Shown: positions 41,332 through 49,745 of the stretch, in pieces
How the letters are laid out: each line of letters opens with the position of its first letter
Position numbering within the stretch: the stretch's first letter is position 1
Origin: DATARH01 sp050246595
GTDB taxonomy: Bacteria > Pseudomonadota > Alphaproteobacteria > ATCC43930 > CGMCC-115725
Assembly (NCBI GenBank): GCA_050246595.1
Contig: JBFWVT010000033.1
Location: forward strand, 1 to 53,753
DNA: 53,753 nt
Direction: 5' to 3'
Translations under genes and position numbers: made by a program
The notes under the pieces: generated by a model
What the model was told of the DNA's origin: nothing
What the model saw: only the letters and a program-made list of their open reading frames with translations
Database searches by the model: none

Positions 41332-41504
41332 GGTAGTGTCCTAATTTGCACCGCCTTAGCCGTCACAAAGCTCGCATCCCCGGCGAAAGCCGGGGTCCAC
41401 TCGTCAACCGCGCGTCTGCTGAACCGTGGACCCCGGCTTTCGCCGGGGATGCCGCCATGGCGATGGGCGGCATGGCGCCGATCCAGCCAAATTGGGACAC
41501 CACC
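41332..41504. mobile_element. MITE-like element, copy 2 (173 bp, 8-bp target duplication)
   Basis: The ends GGTAGTGTCCTAATTTG and (inward, right) GGTGGTGTCCCAATTTGG are terminal inverted repeats of the family at 33602. CTTCAGCC flanks both sides (41324-41331 and 41505-41512), a perfect 8-bp duplication. The core is a perfect 27-bp inverted repeat (41374-41400 and 41426-41452) built on CCCCGGCGAAAGCCGGGG with a 25-base loop. The right-hand duplication contains the stop codon of the hydrolase gene (41507-41509), so insertion took place exactly at the gene end without harming it. Confidence 0.85.
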
Positions 41505-41506
41505 CT

Positions 41507-42634
41507 TCAGCCGAAACTCAGCTCCCGATCGCCGAGCGGCGCAAAATACCCCTCGACCATGGCGTCGCTCACCTCGGCCAGTGTCGCGGGTTGCCAGCAC
41601 GGGTTCTGGTCCTTGTCGATAACGACCGCGCGCACGCCTTCATAAAAATCGTGCCCTTCCATGAAATGCTGCGTCAGCCGGTATTCCAGCGCGAGCGCCT
41701 GTTCGAGATCGAACCCGCGCCCGACGATCAGCTGCCGCAGCGTAACCTTGAGGCTGGTCGGCGATTTGGTCGTCAGCAAGGCGCGCGTCTCCCCCGCCCA
41801 GTCGCTGTCCGGACTGCCGGAAGCCGCCTCGCGGGCCAGCGCGTCGAGGATTTCTTCCATGGTTTCCGAGGCGAAGCAGCGGTCGATCGCGTCCCCCTGG
41901 GCGGCAAGCGGCGGTTCGCCGGGGTCGCTGCGAAACGCGGCCAACACCTCTTCGATCTGACCCCGCTCGGCGCCATCACGCCAGGCAAGCCCGGCCAGCG
42001 CCGCGACCAGTTCCGGCACGCGCTCGCGCGTCACGAAATGTGTCGCGAACCCGCAATAGAGCGCGTCGGCCGGACCGAGGCGCGCACCGGTCAACCCGAG
42101 ATACCGCCCGATATGGCCGGGACACAAATTCAGAAAGCGCGTCGCGCCGACATCGGGAAACAGACCGATCCCGGTCTCCGGCATCGCCAGCAGCGTCTTT
42201 TCGGTCGCGACCCGGTAGGCGCCGTTGACCGACACCCCGGCCCCGCCGCCCATCGTGATCCCGTCGATAATCGCCAGATACGGTTTCGGATAGCGGTGGA
42301 CGCGGCGGATCAGCTCGTATTCTTCCCAGAAGAACACCGAGGTCAGATCGCGCGGGCCGGCAATCCCGCGCCCGGCCTCGCAGACGGCGCGAACATCGCC
42401 GCCGGCGCAGAACGCCCGCTCGCCGGCACCGCGCACCAGCACGGCGCGGACGCTTGGGTCGTCCTCCCAGGCGCGCAGCATCGGGTCGAAACGCCGATAC
42501 ATGCCGAGCGTGAACGCGTTGAGCGCCCGCGGCCGGTTCAGCGTCACAGTCGCAGCGCCGCCGTCCTGCCCGAACAGGATGTCCTCGGAAACAGGCGGCG
42601 TATCGGGCGAAGCCAAATCGGTCGATCTCTGCAT
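41507..42634 (-). CDS. Enoyl-CoA hydratase/isomerase family protein, 3-hydroxyisobutyryl-CoA hydrolase-like
   Basis: This 375-residue protein has the crotonase fold with the HIBCH-type length and insertions. GAGERAFCAGGDVRAVCEAG forms the first oxyanion-hole strand, YPKPYLAIIDGITMGGGAGV the second, and ETGIGLFPDVGATRFLNLCP carries the catalytic Glu and Asp of 3-hydroxyisobutyryl-CoA hydrolase. It frees 3-hydroxyisobutyrate for MmsB in valine catabolism. Seven bases separate it from the upstream aldolase/dehydrogenase gene, so they are probably cotranscribed. Confidence 0.9.
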   Translation of the reverse strand: MQRSTDLASPDTPPVSEDILFGQDGGAATVTLNRPRALNAFTLGMYRRFDPMLRAWEDDPSVRAVLVRGAGERAFCAGGDVRAVCEAGRGIAGPRDLTSVFFWEEYELIRRVHRYPKPYLAIIDGITMGGGAGVSVNGAYRVATEKTLLAMPETGIGLFPDVGATRFLNLCPGHIGRYLGLTGARLGPADALYCGFATHFVTRERVPELVAALAGLAWRDGAERGQIEEVLAAFRSDPGEPPLAAQGDAIDRCFASETMEEILDALAREAASGSPDSDWAGETRALLTTKSPTSLKVTLRQLIVGRGFDLEQALALEYRLTQHFMEGHDFYEGVRAVVIDKDQNPCWQPATLAEVSDAMVEGYFAPLGDRELSFG

Positions 42635-42641
42635 CTGGGTT

Positions 42642-44696
42642 TTAGCGCGGCGCGGCGGCTAGGTTGCCACCGTCCACCGTCACGAACGATCCGGTCGTGC
42701 TGCGTGCCAGCGCGAGATGCAGAAACGCCTGCGCCACATCATCGGCTGTCACCTCGCGGCCAAGCAGGTTGCGCGACATGTATTGCGTCTCGGTAAGCCC
42801 ATACGCGACCGCGCGCGATTTGATGTAGTCCGGCGTCATGATACCGCTACGAATGCCGTCGGCGTTGACCGCGTTCGAGCGGATGCCCTCGGCGGCGTAT
42901 TCGAGGGCGTACTGCTTCATAAGGAACAGTGTCGCCGCCTTCGGCAGGCCATAGGGGCCGGCGTTCGGTCCCTGGCTGATCGCTTGGCGTGACACGTTGA
43001 ACAGCAGAACGCCGCCGGTCTTCTGCGCCCGCATGACCCGCACTGCATTCTGCGCGACCCATTGATGCGCCCAGAAATTCAGCGCGAAACTGTCGCACAG
43101 GATTTGCGGATCGACCTCGCCGATGCGACCCTGCCACGCCGCCCCGGCATTCGAGACGACGATATCGACGCCGCCAAATCTTGCCGCGACCCGGTCGAAC
43201 GCGTCGCGCACCGCGTCGGGGTCGGTTACGTTGGCGGCAACGCCGATCCCGCCGAGTGTCTTGGCGACATCTGCGACCCCGGATGCGGCGCGATCGATCA
43301 GCGCAATCTCAGCCCCCGCCCCTTTCAGCGCCCGCGCCGTCGCTAACCCGATCGTCCCGGCCCCGCCGGTGATGACCGCGACCTGCCCCGCGAGCGGTTT
43401 TTCGACGGCGCCGCCGAGCTTGGCCTGTTCGAGCGACCAGTATTCCATCTCGAACAATTCGGCCTCGGGCAGCGACTCGAACCTCCCGACCGCCTCGGCG
43501 TCGGTCACGGTCGCGACCCAGCTCTCGGCGAGATCGGCGGCAATCGCGGCATCCCTGGCGGTGCGCCCGAGACCGAACAGCCCGAGCCCCGGCACCAGGA
43601 TCACGCGCGGCGCCGGATCGAGTTCCTTTCGCTTGGCAGCCGCCACCTCGTTGTGGCGTGCGAAATATGTCCGGTAATCGGCCATGAACCGCGCAACCGC
43701 CTCGCGCGCCGCCTCGGCGAAGCGATCGAGCCGCCCCGCCTCGGGCGCCGGCACGATGCAGGGATAGTTCTTTGTGCGGATCGTGTGGTCGGGGGTGGCG
43801 ACCCCTTCCAGCCCGTAGCGCGGCAGCTCGGTGCCGTTGACAAAATTCAGCACCGCCGGGTCGCTGCGGAAATCGAGAACGAAACGCTTGTAAAGACCCT
43901 CCGCCGTCGCATCGGGCAAGGCGCAGGCGCCGCGCAGGATCGGAGCGATTTCGGCCGCATCCGCCACCTGCGCCGGCAAGGAAGCGGCGGCAAACACCGA
44001 TTTGCGGCCGCGCCGCAGGCGCTCCTCGGCCAAGGTCACGATCGCGATCATGCGCTCGTAGGCTTCGCGCGCGCTGTCGCCAAAACTGAAGACGCCGTGC
44101 TTCAGCAGCACGAGACCCTCGACCCTCGGCCCGGCCTCGTGGATTTCCGCCGCTTTTTTGGCCAGCAGAAACCCCGGCATGATGTAGGGCACGACCCCGA
44201 CAAGCGGGCCGTACAGATCAGCGATCCGTTCGGCGGCGTCGGGCTGATCGGCGAGGCTCAGCACCGAAGTCGCATGCGTGTGGTCGATATATCTGTGCGG
44301 CAGAAACGCGTGCAGCAGCGTCTCGACCGACGGGTTCGGCGCGCCGGGGTCGAGCAGATTGGCACGCTGGATGCGCACCATGTCCTCATCGGACAGCGAG
44401 TCGCGGGCGCGCAGCTTGCGCAGCGGTGCGAGGCGAACGGCGGGCAGACCCGCCGGCTCGATATTGCCCAGATCCCAGCCGCTGCCCTTGACGCAGAGCA
44501 CCTCGACGGGATCGCCGAGCAGGTCGGGCGTCGTTGTCTTGACAGACGTGTTGCCGCCGCCGTGCAGCACCAGCCTCGGATCGCCGCCGAGCAGGCGCGA
44601 CGTGTAGACGCGCAGCGCCAGGTCGCGGTCTACGCCGGTCTCAACATAGCGCGCGACGATCGCCTCGGCATCACGGTCCGACCACAGGCTGCGCAT
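42642..44696 (-). CDS. Bifunctional class II aldolase/short-chain dehydrogenase (RhaD-like)
   Basis: This 684-residue fusion has an N-terminal class II aldolase/adducin domain (about 1-400): LVLHGGGNTSVKTTTPDLLG, VLCVKGSGWDLGNIEPAGLP and RYIDHTHATSVLSLAD, with zinc-binding histidines. The C-terminal SDR domain (about 430-684) shows VAVITGGAGTIGLATARALK, VVSNAGAAWQGRIGEVD and a shifted catalytic region near GPNAGPYGLPKAATLFLMKQ. This is the known RhaD-type arrangement, which cleaves a sugar phosphate and oxidises the lactaldehyde product or acts on related deoxy-sugars. No other sugar genes are nearby. Confidence 0.92.
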   Translation of the reverse strand: MRSLWSDRDAEAIVARYVETGVDRDLALRVYTSRLLGGDPRLVLHGGGNTSVKTTTPDLLGDPVEVLCVKGSGWDLGNIEPAGLPAVRLAPLRKLRARDSLSDEDMVRIQRANLLDPGAPNPSVETLLHAFLPHRYIDHTHATSVLSLADQPDAAERIADLYGPLVGVVPYIMPGFLLAKKAAEIHEAGPRVEGLVLLKHGVFSFGDSAREAYERMIAIVTLAEERLRRGRKSVFAAASLPAQVADAAEIAPILRGACALPDATAEGLYKRFVLDFRSDPAVLNFVNGTELPRYGLEGVATPDHTIRTKNYPCIVPAPEAGRLDRFAEAAREAVARFMADYRTYFARHNEVAAAKRKELDPAPRVILVPGLGLFGLGRTARDAAIAADLAESWVATVTDAEAVGRFESLPEAELFEMEYWSLEQAKLGGAVEKPLAGQVAVITGGAGTIGLATARALKGAGAEIALIDRAASGVADVAKTLGGIGVAANVTDPDAVRDAFDRVAARFGGVDIVVSNAGAAWQGRIGEVDPQILCDSFALNFWAHQWVAQNAVRVMRAQKTGGVLLFNVSRQAISQGPNAGPYGLPKAATLFLMKQYALEYAAEGIRSNAVNADGIRSGIMTPDYIKSRAVAYGLTETQYMSRNLLGREVTADDVAQAFLHLALARSTTGSFVTVDGGNLAAAPR

Positions 44697-44852
44697 CGCT
44701 TACCCTCCGGAACGCCACTGCCGGACTTATAGCATTGCGTGAAATCCGGGGCGCCCATAAAGGCTTCCCGGGATGGGCTGGCAACGCGACACCCGTGCGG
44801 GTCATCGCCGCCGAGGGGTTTCGCTCTACTCAGCCCGCCCTGATCCGTTGTG

Positions 44853-45152
44853 TCAGGGGGTGAATTTCAGCAACGCGAACAGAAGCCCAAGCATCGCCGC
44901 CATGACTCCGATCATGCGCAGTTCGGTCTGGTGAATCCGGGTCTCGATCCGCGCGTCGAGGCGGGCTTCCATCTGCTGCATCGCCGTGAGCAGCCGTTGC
45001 TCCAGACCGGCAATCTCAGCCCTGAGGTCGGCCTTCGTCGCAAGATCGGGCAGCACAAAACGGTTCGGGGCTTCGGCTTGCGCCTCGGCCTGTTGCCGGG
45101 TGAACCCGCTGGCTTTGAGGTGCTTCGCATAGGCCAATGTGTCGAAGACCAT
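44853..45152 (-). CDS. DUF1640-like coiled-coil protein with C-terminal membrane anchor
   Basis: This 99-residue protein starts MVFDTLAYAKHLKASGFTRQ and continues QAEAQAEAPNRFVL, the CCDC90/DUF1640 opening. A predicted coiled coil follows (about 40-78, AEIAGLEQRLLTAMQQMEAR), then one transmembrane helix at the end (MIGVMAAMLGLLFALLKF). Relatives in mitochondria modulate inner-membrane complexes, but the bacterial role is unknown. It starts 12 bp after the phaC stop on the same strand, suggesting cotranscription. Confidence 0.8.
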   Translation of the reverse strand: MVFDTLAYAKHLKASGFTRQQAEAQAEAPNRFVLPDLATKADLRAEIAGLEQRLLTAMQQMEARLDARIETRIHQTELRMIGVMAAMLGLLFALLKFTP

Positions 45153-45164
45153 TTCAGCTCCAGC

Positions 45165-47027
45165 TCAATCCTCCGCGCGCACCTCGACATACGACCCCGG
45201 CGCGTCCTCGATCGGCGTGAGTTTGCCGTCGCCCGGCTGGCGCGCCGGCACCTCGCCGCCGGCATATTGCGAGACCCACGCTTCCCAGCCCGGCCACCAC
45301 GAATCGGGCACCTGCGTCGCGCCGGCGAGCCATTCCTCCGGGGTCGGCGGATTGCCGTCATTGACCCAATGCCCGTATTTGCTGCCCGGCGGGTTGACGA
45401 CGCCGGCGATATGCCCCGAGGCGGACAGCACGAATTTGACCGGCCCCGAATAAAGCTGCGTCGCGGCATAGGTCGAACGCCACGGCGCGATATGATCCTC
45501 GCGCGTCGACAACAGAAACGACGGTGTCTTGATCCTGCGCAAATCGAGCGGCACACCGCCCAAGGTGATGCCGCCCGGTTTGACCAGCAGGTTTTCCTGA
45601 TACATTTTTCTCAAGTAGAAGCTGTGCATCGCCGCCGGCATGCGGGTCGAATCGGCATTCCAGTAGAGCAGGTCGAACGGGAAAGGCTGCTTGCCGAGCA
45701 GATAGTTGTTGACGACAAACGACCAGATCAGGTCGTTGGCGCGCAGCATGTTGAAGGTTGTGTGCATGTCGCGGGCTTCGAGATAGCCCTTTTTGCTCAT
45801 GCGCTGTTCGAGCGCCTGAAGCTGTTCCTCGTCGATAAAGACGCTGAGTTCGCCGGCCTCCCGGAAATCGACCATCGTCACGAAGTAGGTCGCGCTCTTG
45901 ATCCTGTTGTCGCGTTTTACGGTCATGTAGGCCAGCGTCGCCGCGAGCAGCGTGCCGCCGAGACAGTATCCGATGACATTCGCCTCACGTTCGCCGGTCG
46001 CCTGCTCGATCGCGGCGAGCGCGGCGAGCGGTCCCTCGTGCATATAATCCTCAAACGTCTTGCGGGCGAGCCGCTCGTCCGGGTTGACCCATGAGATCAC
46101 AAAGACCGTATGGCCCTGCCCGACCGCCCAGCGGATAAACGAGTTTCGCGGCCGCAGATCGAGAATGTAGAATTTGTTGATCCATGGCGGGATGATCAGC
46201 AGCGGCCGCCGCTTTACGGTGTCGGTGGTCGGCGCGTATTGGATCAGCTGGATCAGATCGTTCTGATAGACGACCTTGCCGGGGGTCGCCGCGACATTCT
46301 CGCCAATCCTGAACGCTTCCATGTCGGTCATGCTGATATGCAGCCGACCCTTGCCGCGCTCCAAATCATCGAGCAGATTCTTCAACCCGTTCAGCAGATT
46401 TTCGCCGCGGCTTTCGATTGTCGCGCGCAACACCTCCGGGTTGGTCAGCACGAAATTCGATGGCGCCAGCGCATCGACAAACTGCCTTGTATAAAAATCG
46501 ACCTTGCGCGCGGTGCGCTCGTCCAATCCCTCGACATCCTTGACTGCGCTCTGGATCGAGCGCGCGGTCAGCAGATAGCTCTGCTTGATAAAGTCGAACA
46601 GCGCGTTGTCGCTCCATGCCTGGTCGCGAAAACGACGATCCTCGGGAGACGGTTCGACGACCGGCTCGGCCGCGCCGCCGAGCAGCCGCGTCGTCGTGTT
46701 CTGCCACAGCCGCATATAGTCGTTCCACAGCGACATCTGCGCCTGCACGAGACGCGCCGGGTCCGACATCAGCCGCGCTGTCATCTCGAAAAACGCGGCG
46801 CCGATCGCCATCGGATTGGCCATGCCAATCTCGCCGCCCCCATCCTCGCCGCCCTGGCGGGCCAGGAATTCGGCGACCAATCGCTGGCTTTTCTCGGCGA
46901 TTTCGGCCAGATGCCGCGACAATTCGGCCTGATCCAACCCGTCCTTCGCGCCATTGTCACCCGCCGAGGCGGAACCGGTCCGGCTCTGCCCGGCTCCGGT
47001 GCGGTTTTCGGTTTGCGTCTCGCTCAT
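45165..47027 (-). CDS. phaC: Class I polyhydroxyalkanoate synthase PhaC
   Basis: This 620-residue enzyme polymerises (R)-3-hydroxyacyl-CoA into PHA granules. The lipase-like box VIGYCLGGTLLAAT near residue 353 contains the nucleophilic Cys, LLIIPPWINKFYILDLRPRN is the class I signature, and LSTREDHIAPWRSTYAATQL holds the Asp. The catalytic His is in LSASGHIAGVVNPPGSKYG. The N-terminal 40 residues are polar and variable. phaA/phaB and phasin genes are not in the window. It diverges from the Pro-rich lipoprotein gene. Confidence 0.95.
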   Translation of the reverse strand: MSETQTENRTGAGQSRTGSASAGDNGAKDGLDQAELSRHLAEIAEKSQRLVAEFLARQGGEDGGGEIGMANPMAIGAAFFEMTARLMSDPARLVQAQMSLWNDYMRLWQNTTTRLLGGAAEPVVEPSPEDRRFRDQAWSDNALFDFIKQSYLLTARSIQSAVKDVEGLDERTARKVDFYTRQFVDALAPSNFVLTNPEVLRATIESRGENLLNGLKNLLDDLERGKGRLHISMTDMEAFRIGENVAATPGKVVYQNDLIQLIQYAPTTDTVKRRPLLIIPPWINKFYILDLRPRNSFIRWAVGQGHTVFVISWVNPDERLARKTFEDYMHEGPLAALAAIEQATGEREANVIGYCLGGTLLAATLAYMTVKRDNRIKSATYFVTMVDFREAGELSVFIDEEQLQALEQRMSKKGYLEARDMHTTFNMLRANDLIWSFVVNNYLLGKQPFPFDLLYWNADSTRMPAAMHSFYLRKMYQENLLVKPGGITLGGVPLDLRRIKTPSFLLSTREDHIAPWRSTYAATQLYSGPVKFVLSASGHIAGVVNPPGSKYGHWVNDGNPPTPEEWLAGATQVPDSWWPGWEAWVSQYAGGEVPARQPGDGKLTPIEDAPGSYVEVRAED

Positions 47028-47126
47028 GCCGCCTGTCCCCGCGCCTTGGGCGCTGACCTGTATCGGATTGTTGAGACATCAAATGTAGTGACGCGGCCCC
47101 CCCGATCGAATACACAACCGGCAACC

Positions 47127-48308
47127 ATGCCAAGTACCGCGCCGGTATCCGCCCAAAGCCGGAGGTTCGCGCGCCTCGCTGTCCTGATCGCGTGCGCCGC
47201 CGCCGTTGCGGGCTGCACCGGCGCGGTCGAGACCTGGCGCTCGGTGAGGGGCGTCAACAAAAACGATCCCGACCAGGCCACCGCGCCGTTCAGCGGAAAC
47301 ATGGCGACAGCCGAAGCAGCGCCCTATCCCAACCTCGCCAGCGTGCCGCCGCCGCCAACTCGCGCGACGACTGCCGCCGAGCGTCAGAAATTGACCGAGA
47401 AACTGATCGCGGAGCGTGCCGCCGCAGTCGGAGCTTCGGCCGGGATCTCGGCGGCTCCGCAGCCGGTCGCCGCGATAAAAGCAGCTCCAGCCGCCGCGCC
47501 CGGATCGCCGCCAATCTCGACGCGCCTCGCCGCGGCGGCTCCGGCTGCCGTGTCCGGACCGCCACCGGCTTCGGTGCCCCCAGCCACCGCAGCGGCGCCG
47601 CCGATCGCCGAGACAGCGGCAACACCGGTGCTTCCGGCCGCGACGACGCAGACAACGCAAACGCGCGTCGCGGCGGCGGGCGAGACGCCGGGTTCGCAAC
47701 TCGGCGCCGCCGGCGGCGATCCGGCCCAAGCCCTGCCGCGCGACTCCGAGTTGCGCATGCCGCAAGTGCGCTCGCTGCCCGAGCCGGACGATCCGCGCCC
47801 GGCCCCGCCGCCGCCGCGCTTGCGCCCGGTGCCGCCGCCCGCGCCCGCACAACTGCCGCCCGCTGCGATCGCCAGCGCCGCCCCGCAACCGCCGCCGTCG
47901 GTCCCGCAACTCGCCCCGATCGCGTCGCCGCCGACCCCGGGCATTGCGAACCCGGCTCTTGCGAAAACCGAGCCTCCGCGCCCGCCCGCCACCATGACGG
48001 TGGCGATGCTCGACGCGGTCGAGCCGGGTCAGCTCGACCCGGCGCAGATCACGCGGATCGCGGCTCGCTATAAGGAGCGCCTGGACGCGCAGCCGCCGCT
48101 GCGCGCCGTTCGCGTTATCGCCTACACCGCGCCGCCGTCGCCTGGCGCCGACCCGCTCGGCGGTTATCACGACGCGCTCCAGCGCGCGCAAGGGATCGCA
48201 AAGGTGCTGGCCGAGGCCGGCATTCCGGCCAAAATGATCCAGACCGAAGCCAAACCGGCTCCCGGCCCGATCGCCGCGTCGCGGGTCGAGATCCAATTCC
48301 TGCCGTGA
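47127..48308 (+). CDS. Pro/Ala-rich lipoprotein with OmpA-like C-terminal segment
   Basis: This 393-residue protein has a lipoprotein signal (RLAVLIACAAAVAGC; lipobox VAGC near residue 30). Residues about 60-300 are low-complexity Pro/Ala, long enough to cross part of the periplasm. The last 90 residues (LDPAQITRIAARYKERLDAQ, LRAVRVIAYTA, YHDALQRAQGIAKVLAEAGI and SRVEIQFLP) look like a short OmpA/MotB-type peptidoglycan-binding fold. The Shine-Dalgarno is weak. The hom gene follows almost directly. Confidence 0.7.
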   Translation: MPSTAPVSAQSRRFARLAVLIACAAAVAGCTGAVETWRSVRGVNKNDPDQATAPFSGNMATAEAAPYPNLASVPPPPTRATTAAERQKLTEKLIAERAAAVGASAGISAAPQPVAAIKAAPAAAPGSPPISTRLAAAAPAAVSGPPPASVPPATAAAPPIAETAATPVLPAATTQTTQTRVAAAGETPGSQLGAAGGDPAQALPRDSELRMPQVRSLPEPDDPRPAPPPPRLRPVPPPAPAQLPPAAIASAAPQPPPSVPQLAPIASPPTPGIANPALAKTEPPRPPATMTVAMLDAVEPGQLDPAQITRIAARYKERLDAQPPLRAVRVIAYTAPPSPGADPLGGYHDALQRAQGIAKVLAEAGIPAKMIQTEAKPAPGPIAASRVEIQFLP

Positions 48309-48325
48309 GGACCGGACCCCAGAAC

Positions 48326-49618
48326 ATGCAGCCAGCCTTGAAGATCGCCGTTGCCGGGCTCGGCACGGTCGGCGCCGCGACCGTCCAGCTGCTCGAACGG
48401 CAGGCCGAACCGATCGGGCTGCGCGCCGGTCGCCGCATCGTTGTCGTTGCGGCCTCGGCCCGCGACCGGCGGCGCGACCGCGGGGTCGATCTCTCGGCGG
48501 TACGCTGGTACGAGGACGCCGCCGCAATGGCGGCCGACCCGGAAATCGACGCCGTCGTCGAGCTGATCGGCGGCGCCGACGGGGTCGCGCTCGATGTCGT
48601 CGAGACCGCGCTGGCCCGCGGCAAGCACGTCGTCACCGCCAACAAGGCGCTGATCGCTAGGCACGGGTTGCGGCTCGCCAGACGCGCCGAGGAGGAAGGC
48701 GTCGCGCTCGCCTTCGAAGCCGCCGTCGCCGGCGGGATACCGGTCATCAAGACGTTGCGCGAGAGCCTTGCCGGCAACCGCGTCTCGCGGATCTACGGCA
48801 TCCTCAACGGCACCTCGAACTACATCCTGACGACGATGCGCCAGAGCGGACGCGAATTCGCCGAGGTGCTGGCCGAGGCGCAGAAACTCGGCTATGCCGA
48901 GGCCGATCCGAGCTTTGATATCGACGGGATCGACGCGGCGCACAAGCTGGCGATCCTGGCCAGTCTCGCCTTCGGGCAGCCGGTCGATGCCGACGGTGTT
49001 TACACCGAGGGCATCCGGCACGTATCGCGGCTCGATATCGGTTTCGCCGACGAGCTGGGATTCCGCATCAAGCTCCTCGGCATCGCCCGGCTGACCGAGC
49101 ACGGCCTCGAACAGCGCGTGCATCCCTGCATGGTGCCGGCCGGAACCCCGATCGCCGCGGTCGAGGGAGTGTTCAACGCGGTTGTCGCCGAGGGCGATTT
49201 TGTCGGCCGGGTCGTGCTCGAAGGGCGCGGCGCCGGCCCCCAGCCGACCGCCTCTTCAGTCGCCGCCGACCTGGTCGATATCGCGGCCGGGCGCCGCATT
49301 GCGCCGTTCGGCGTTCCGGCGGCGGCGCTGCGTCCGCTGCAAGCCGCGCCGATGGAGCGGCACAGGGGCGCCTATTACATGCGGCTGATGGTGCTCGACC
49401 AGCCCGGCGTCATCGCCGCTGTCGCGGCGGCGTTGCGTGACGAGCGCGTCTCGCTCGAATCGATGATCCAGCGCGGCCGCGCTCCCGGCGAGGCGGTGCC
49501 GGTCGTGCTGACGACACACGGCACCGAGGAGGCGGCGATGCGCCGCGCGCTCGACCGCATCGCGGTGCTCGAATCGGTGCTCGAACCGCCGCGCCTGATC
49601 CGCATCGAGGATTTCTGA
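48326..49618 (+). CDS. hom: Homoserine dehydrogenase
   Basis: This protein of about 430 residues reduces aspartate semialdehyde to homoserine, the branch point to threonine and methionine. The Rossmann start IAVAGLGTVGAATVQLLERQ is followed by HVVTANKALIARHGLRLA, the catalytic-domain motif GIPVIKTLRESLAGNRVSRI and YGILNGTSNYILTTMR. A C-terminal ACT domain (about 345-430) suggests threonine feedback. GTG 48305 overlaps the stop of the lipoprotein gene and is the alternative start. ATG 48326 gives the usual N-terminus. Confidence 0.93.
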   Translation: MQPALKIAVAGLGTVGAATVQLLERQAEPIGLRAGRRIVVVAASARDRRRDRGVDLSAVRWYEDAAAMAADPEIDAVVELIGGADGVALDVVETALARGKHVVTANKALIARHGLRLARRAEEEGVALAFEAAVAGGIPVIKTLRESLAGNRVSRIYGILNGTSNYILTTMRQSGREFAEVLAEAQKLGYAEADPSFDIDGIDAAHKLAILASLAFGQPVDADGVYTEGIRHVSRLDIGFADELGFRIKLLGIARLTEHGLEQRVHPCMVPAGTPIAAVEGVFNAVVAEGDFVGRVVLEGRGAGPQPTASSVAADLVDIAAGRRIAPFGVPAAALRPLQAAPMERHRGAYYMRLMVLDQPGVIAAVAAALRDERVSLESMIQRGRAPGEAVPVVLTTHGTEEAAMRRALDRIAVLESVLEPPRLIRIEDF

Positions 49619-49745
49619 AGCGCGGGCGCGGAGCGATCCGCAGGGCGCAATCCACCGTAGCGGATTCATCCGGTCGCCTTGCCTTCAGCGCGGCGGGGTA
49701 TATTCATATATGTTGGTCCCGCCGACCGGCCGAATCGAGGTGCGG

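Noticed and set aside
46110..47126. In-frame extension of the Pro/Ala lipoprotein by 339 residues
   Set aside because: It lies opposite phaC and would bury a good lipoprotein signal peptide in the middle of the protein. ATG 47127 is the sensible start.
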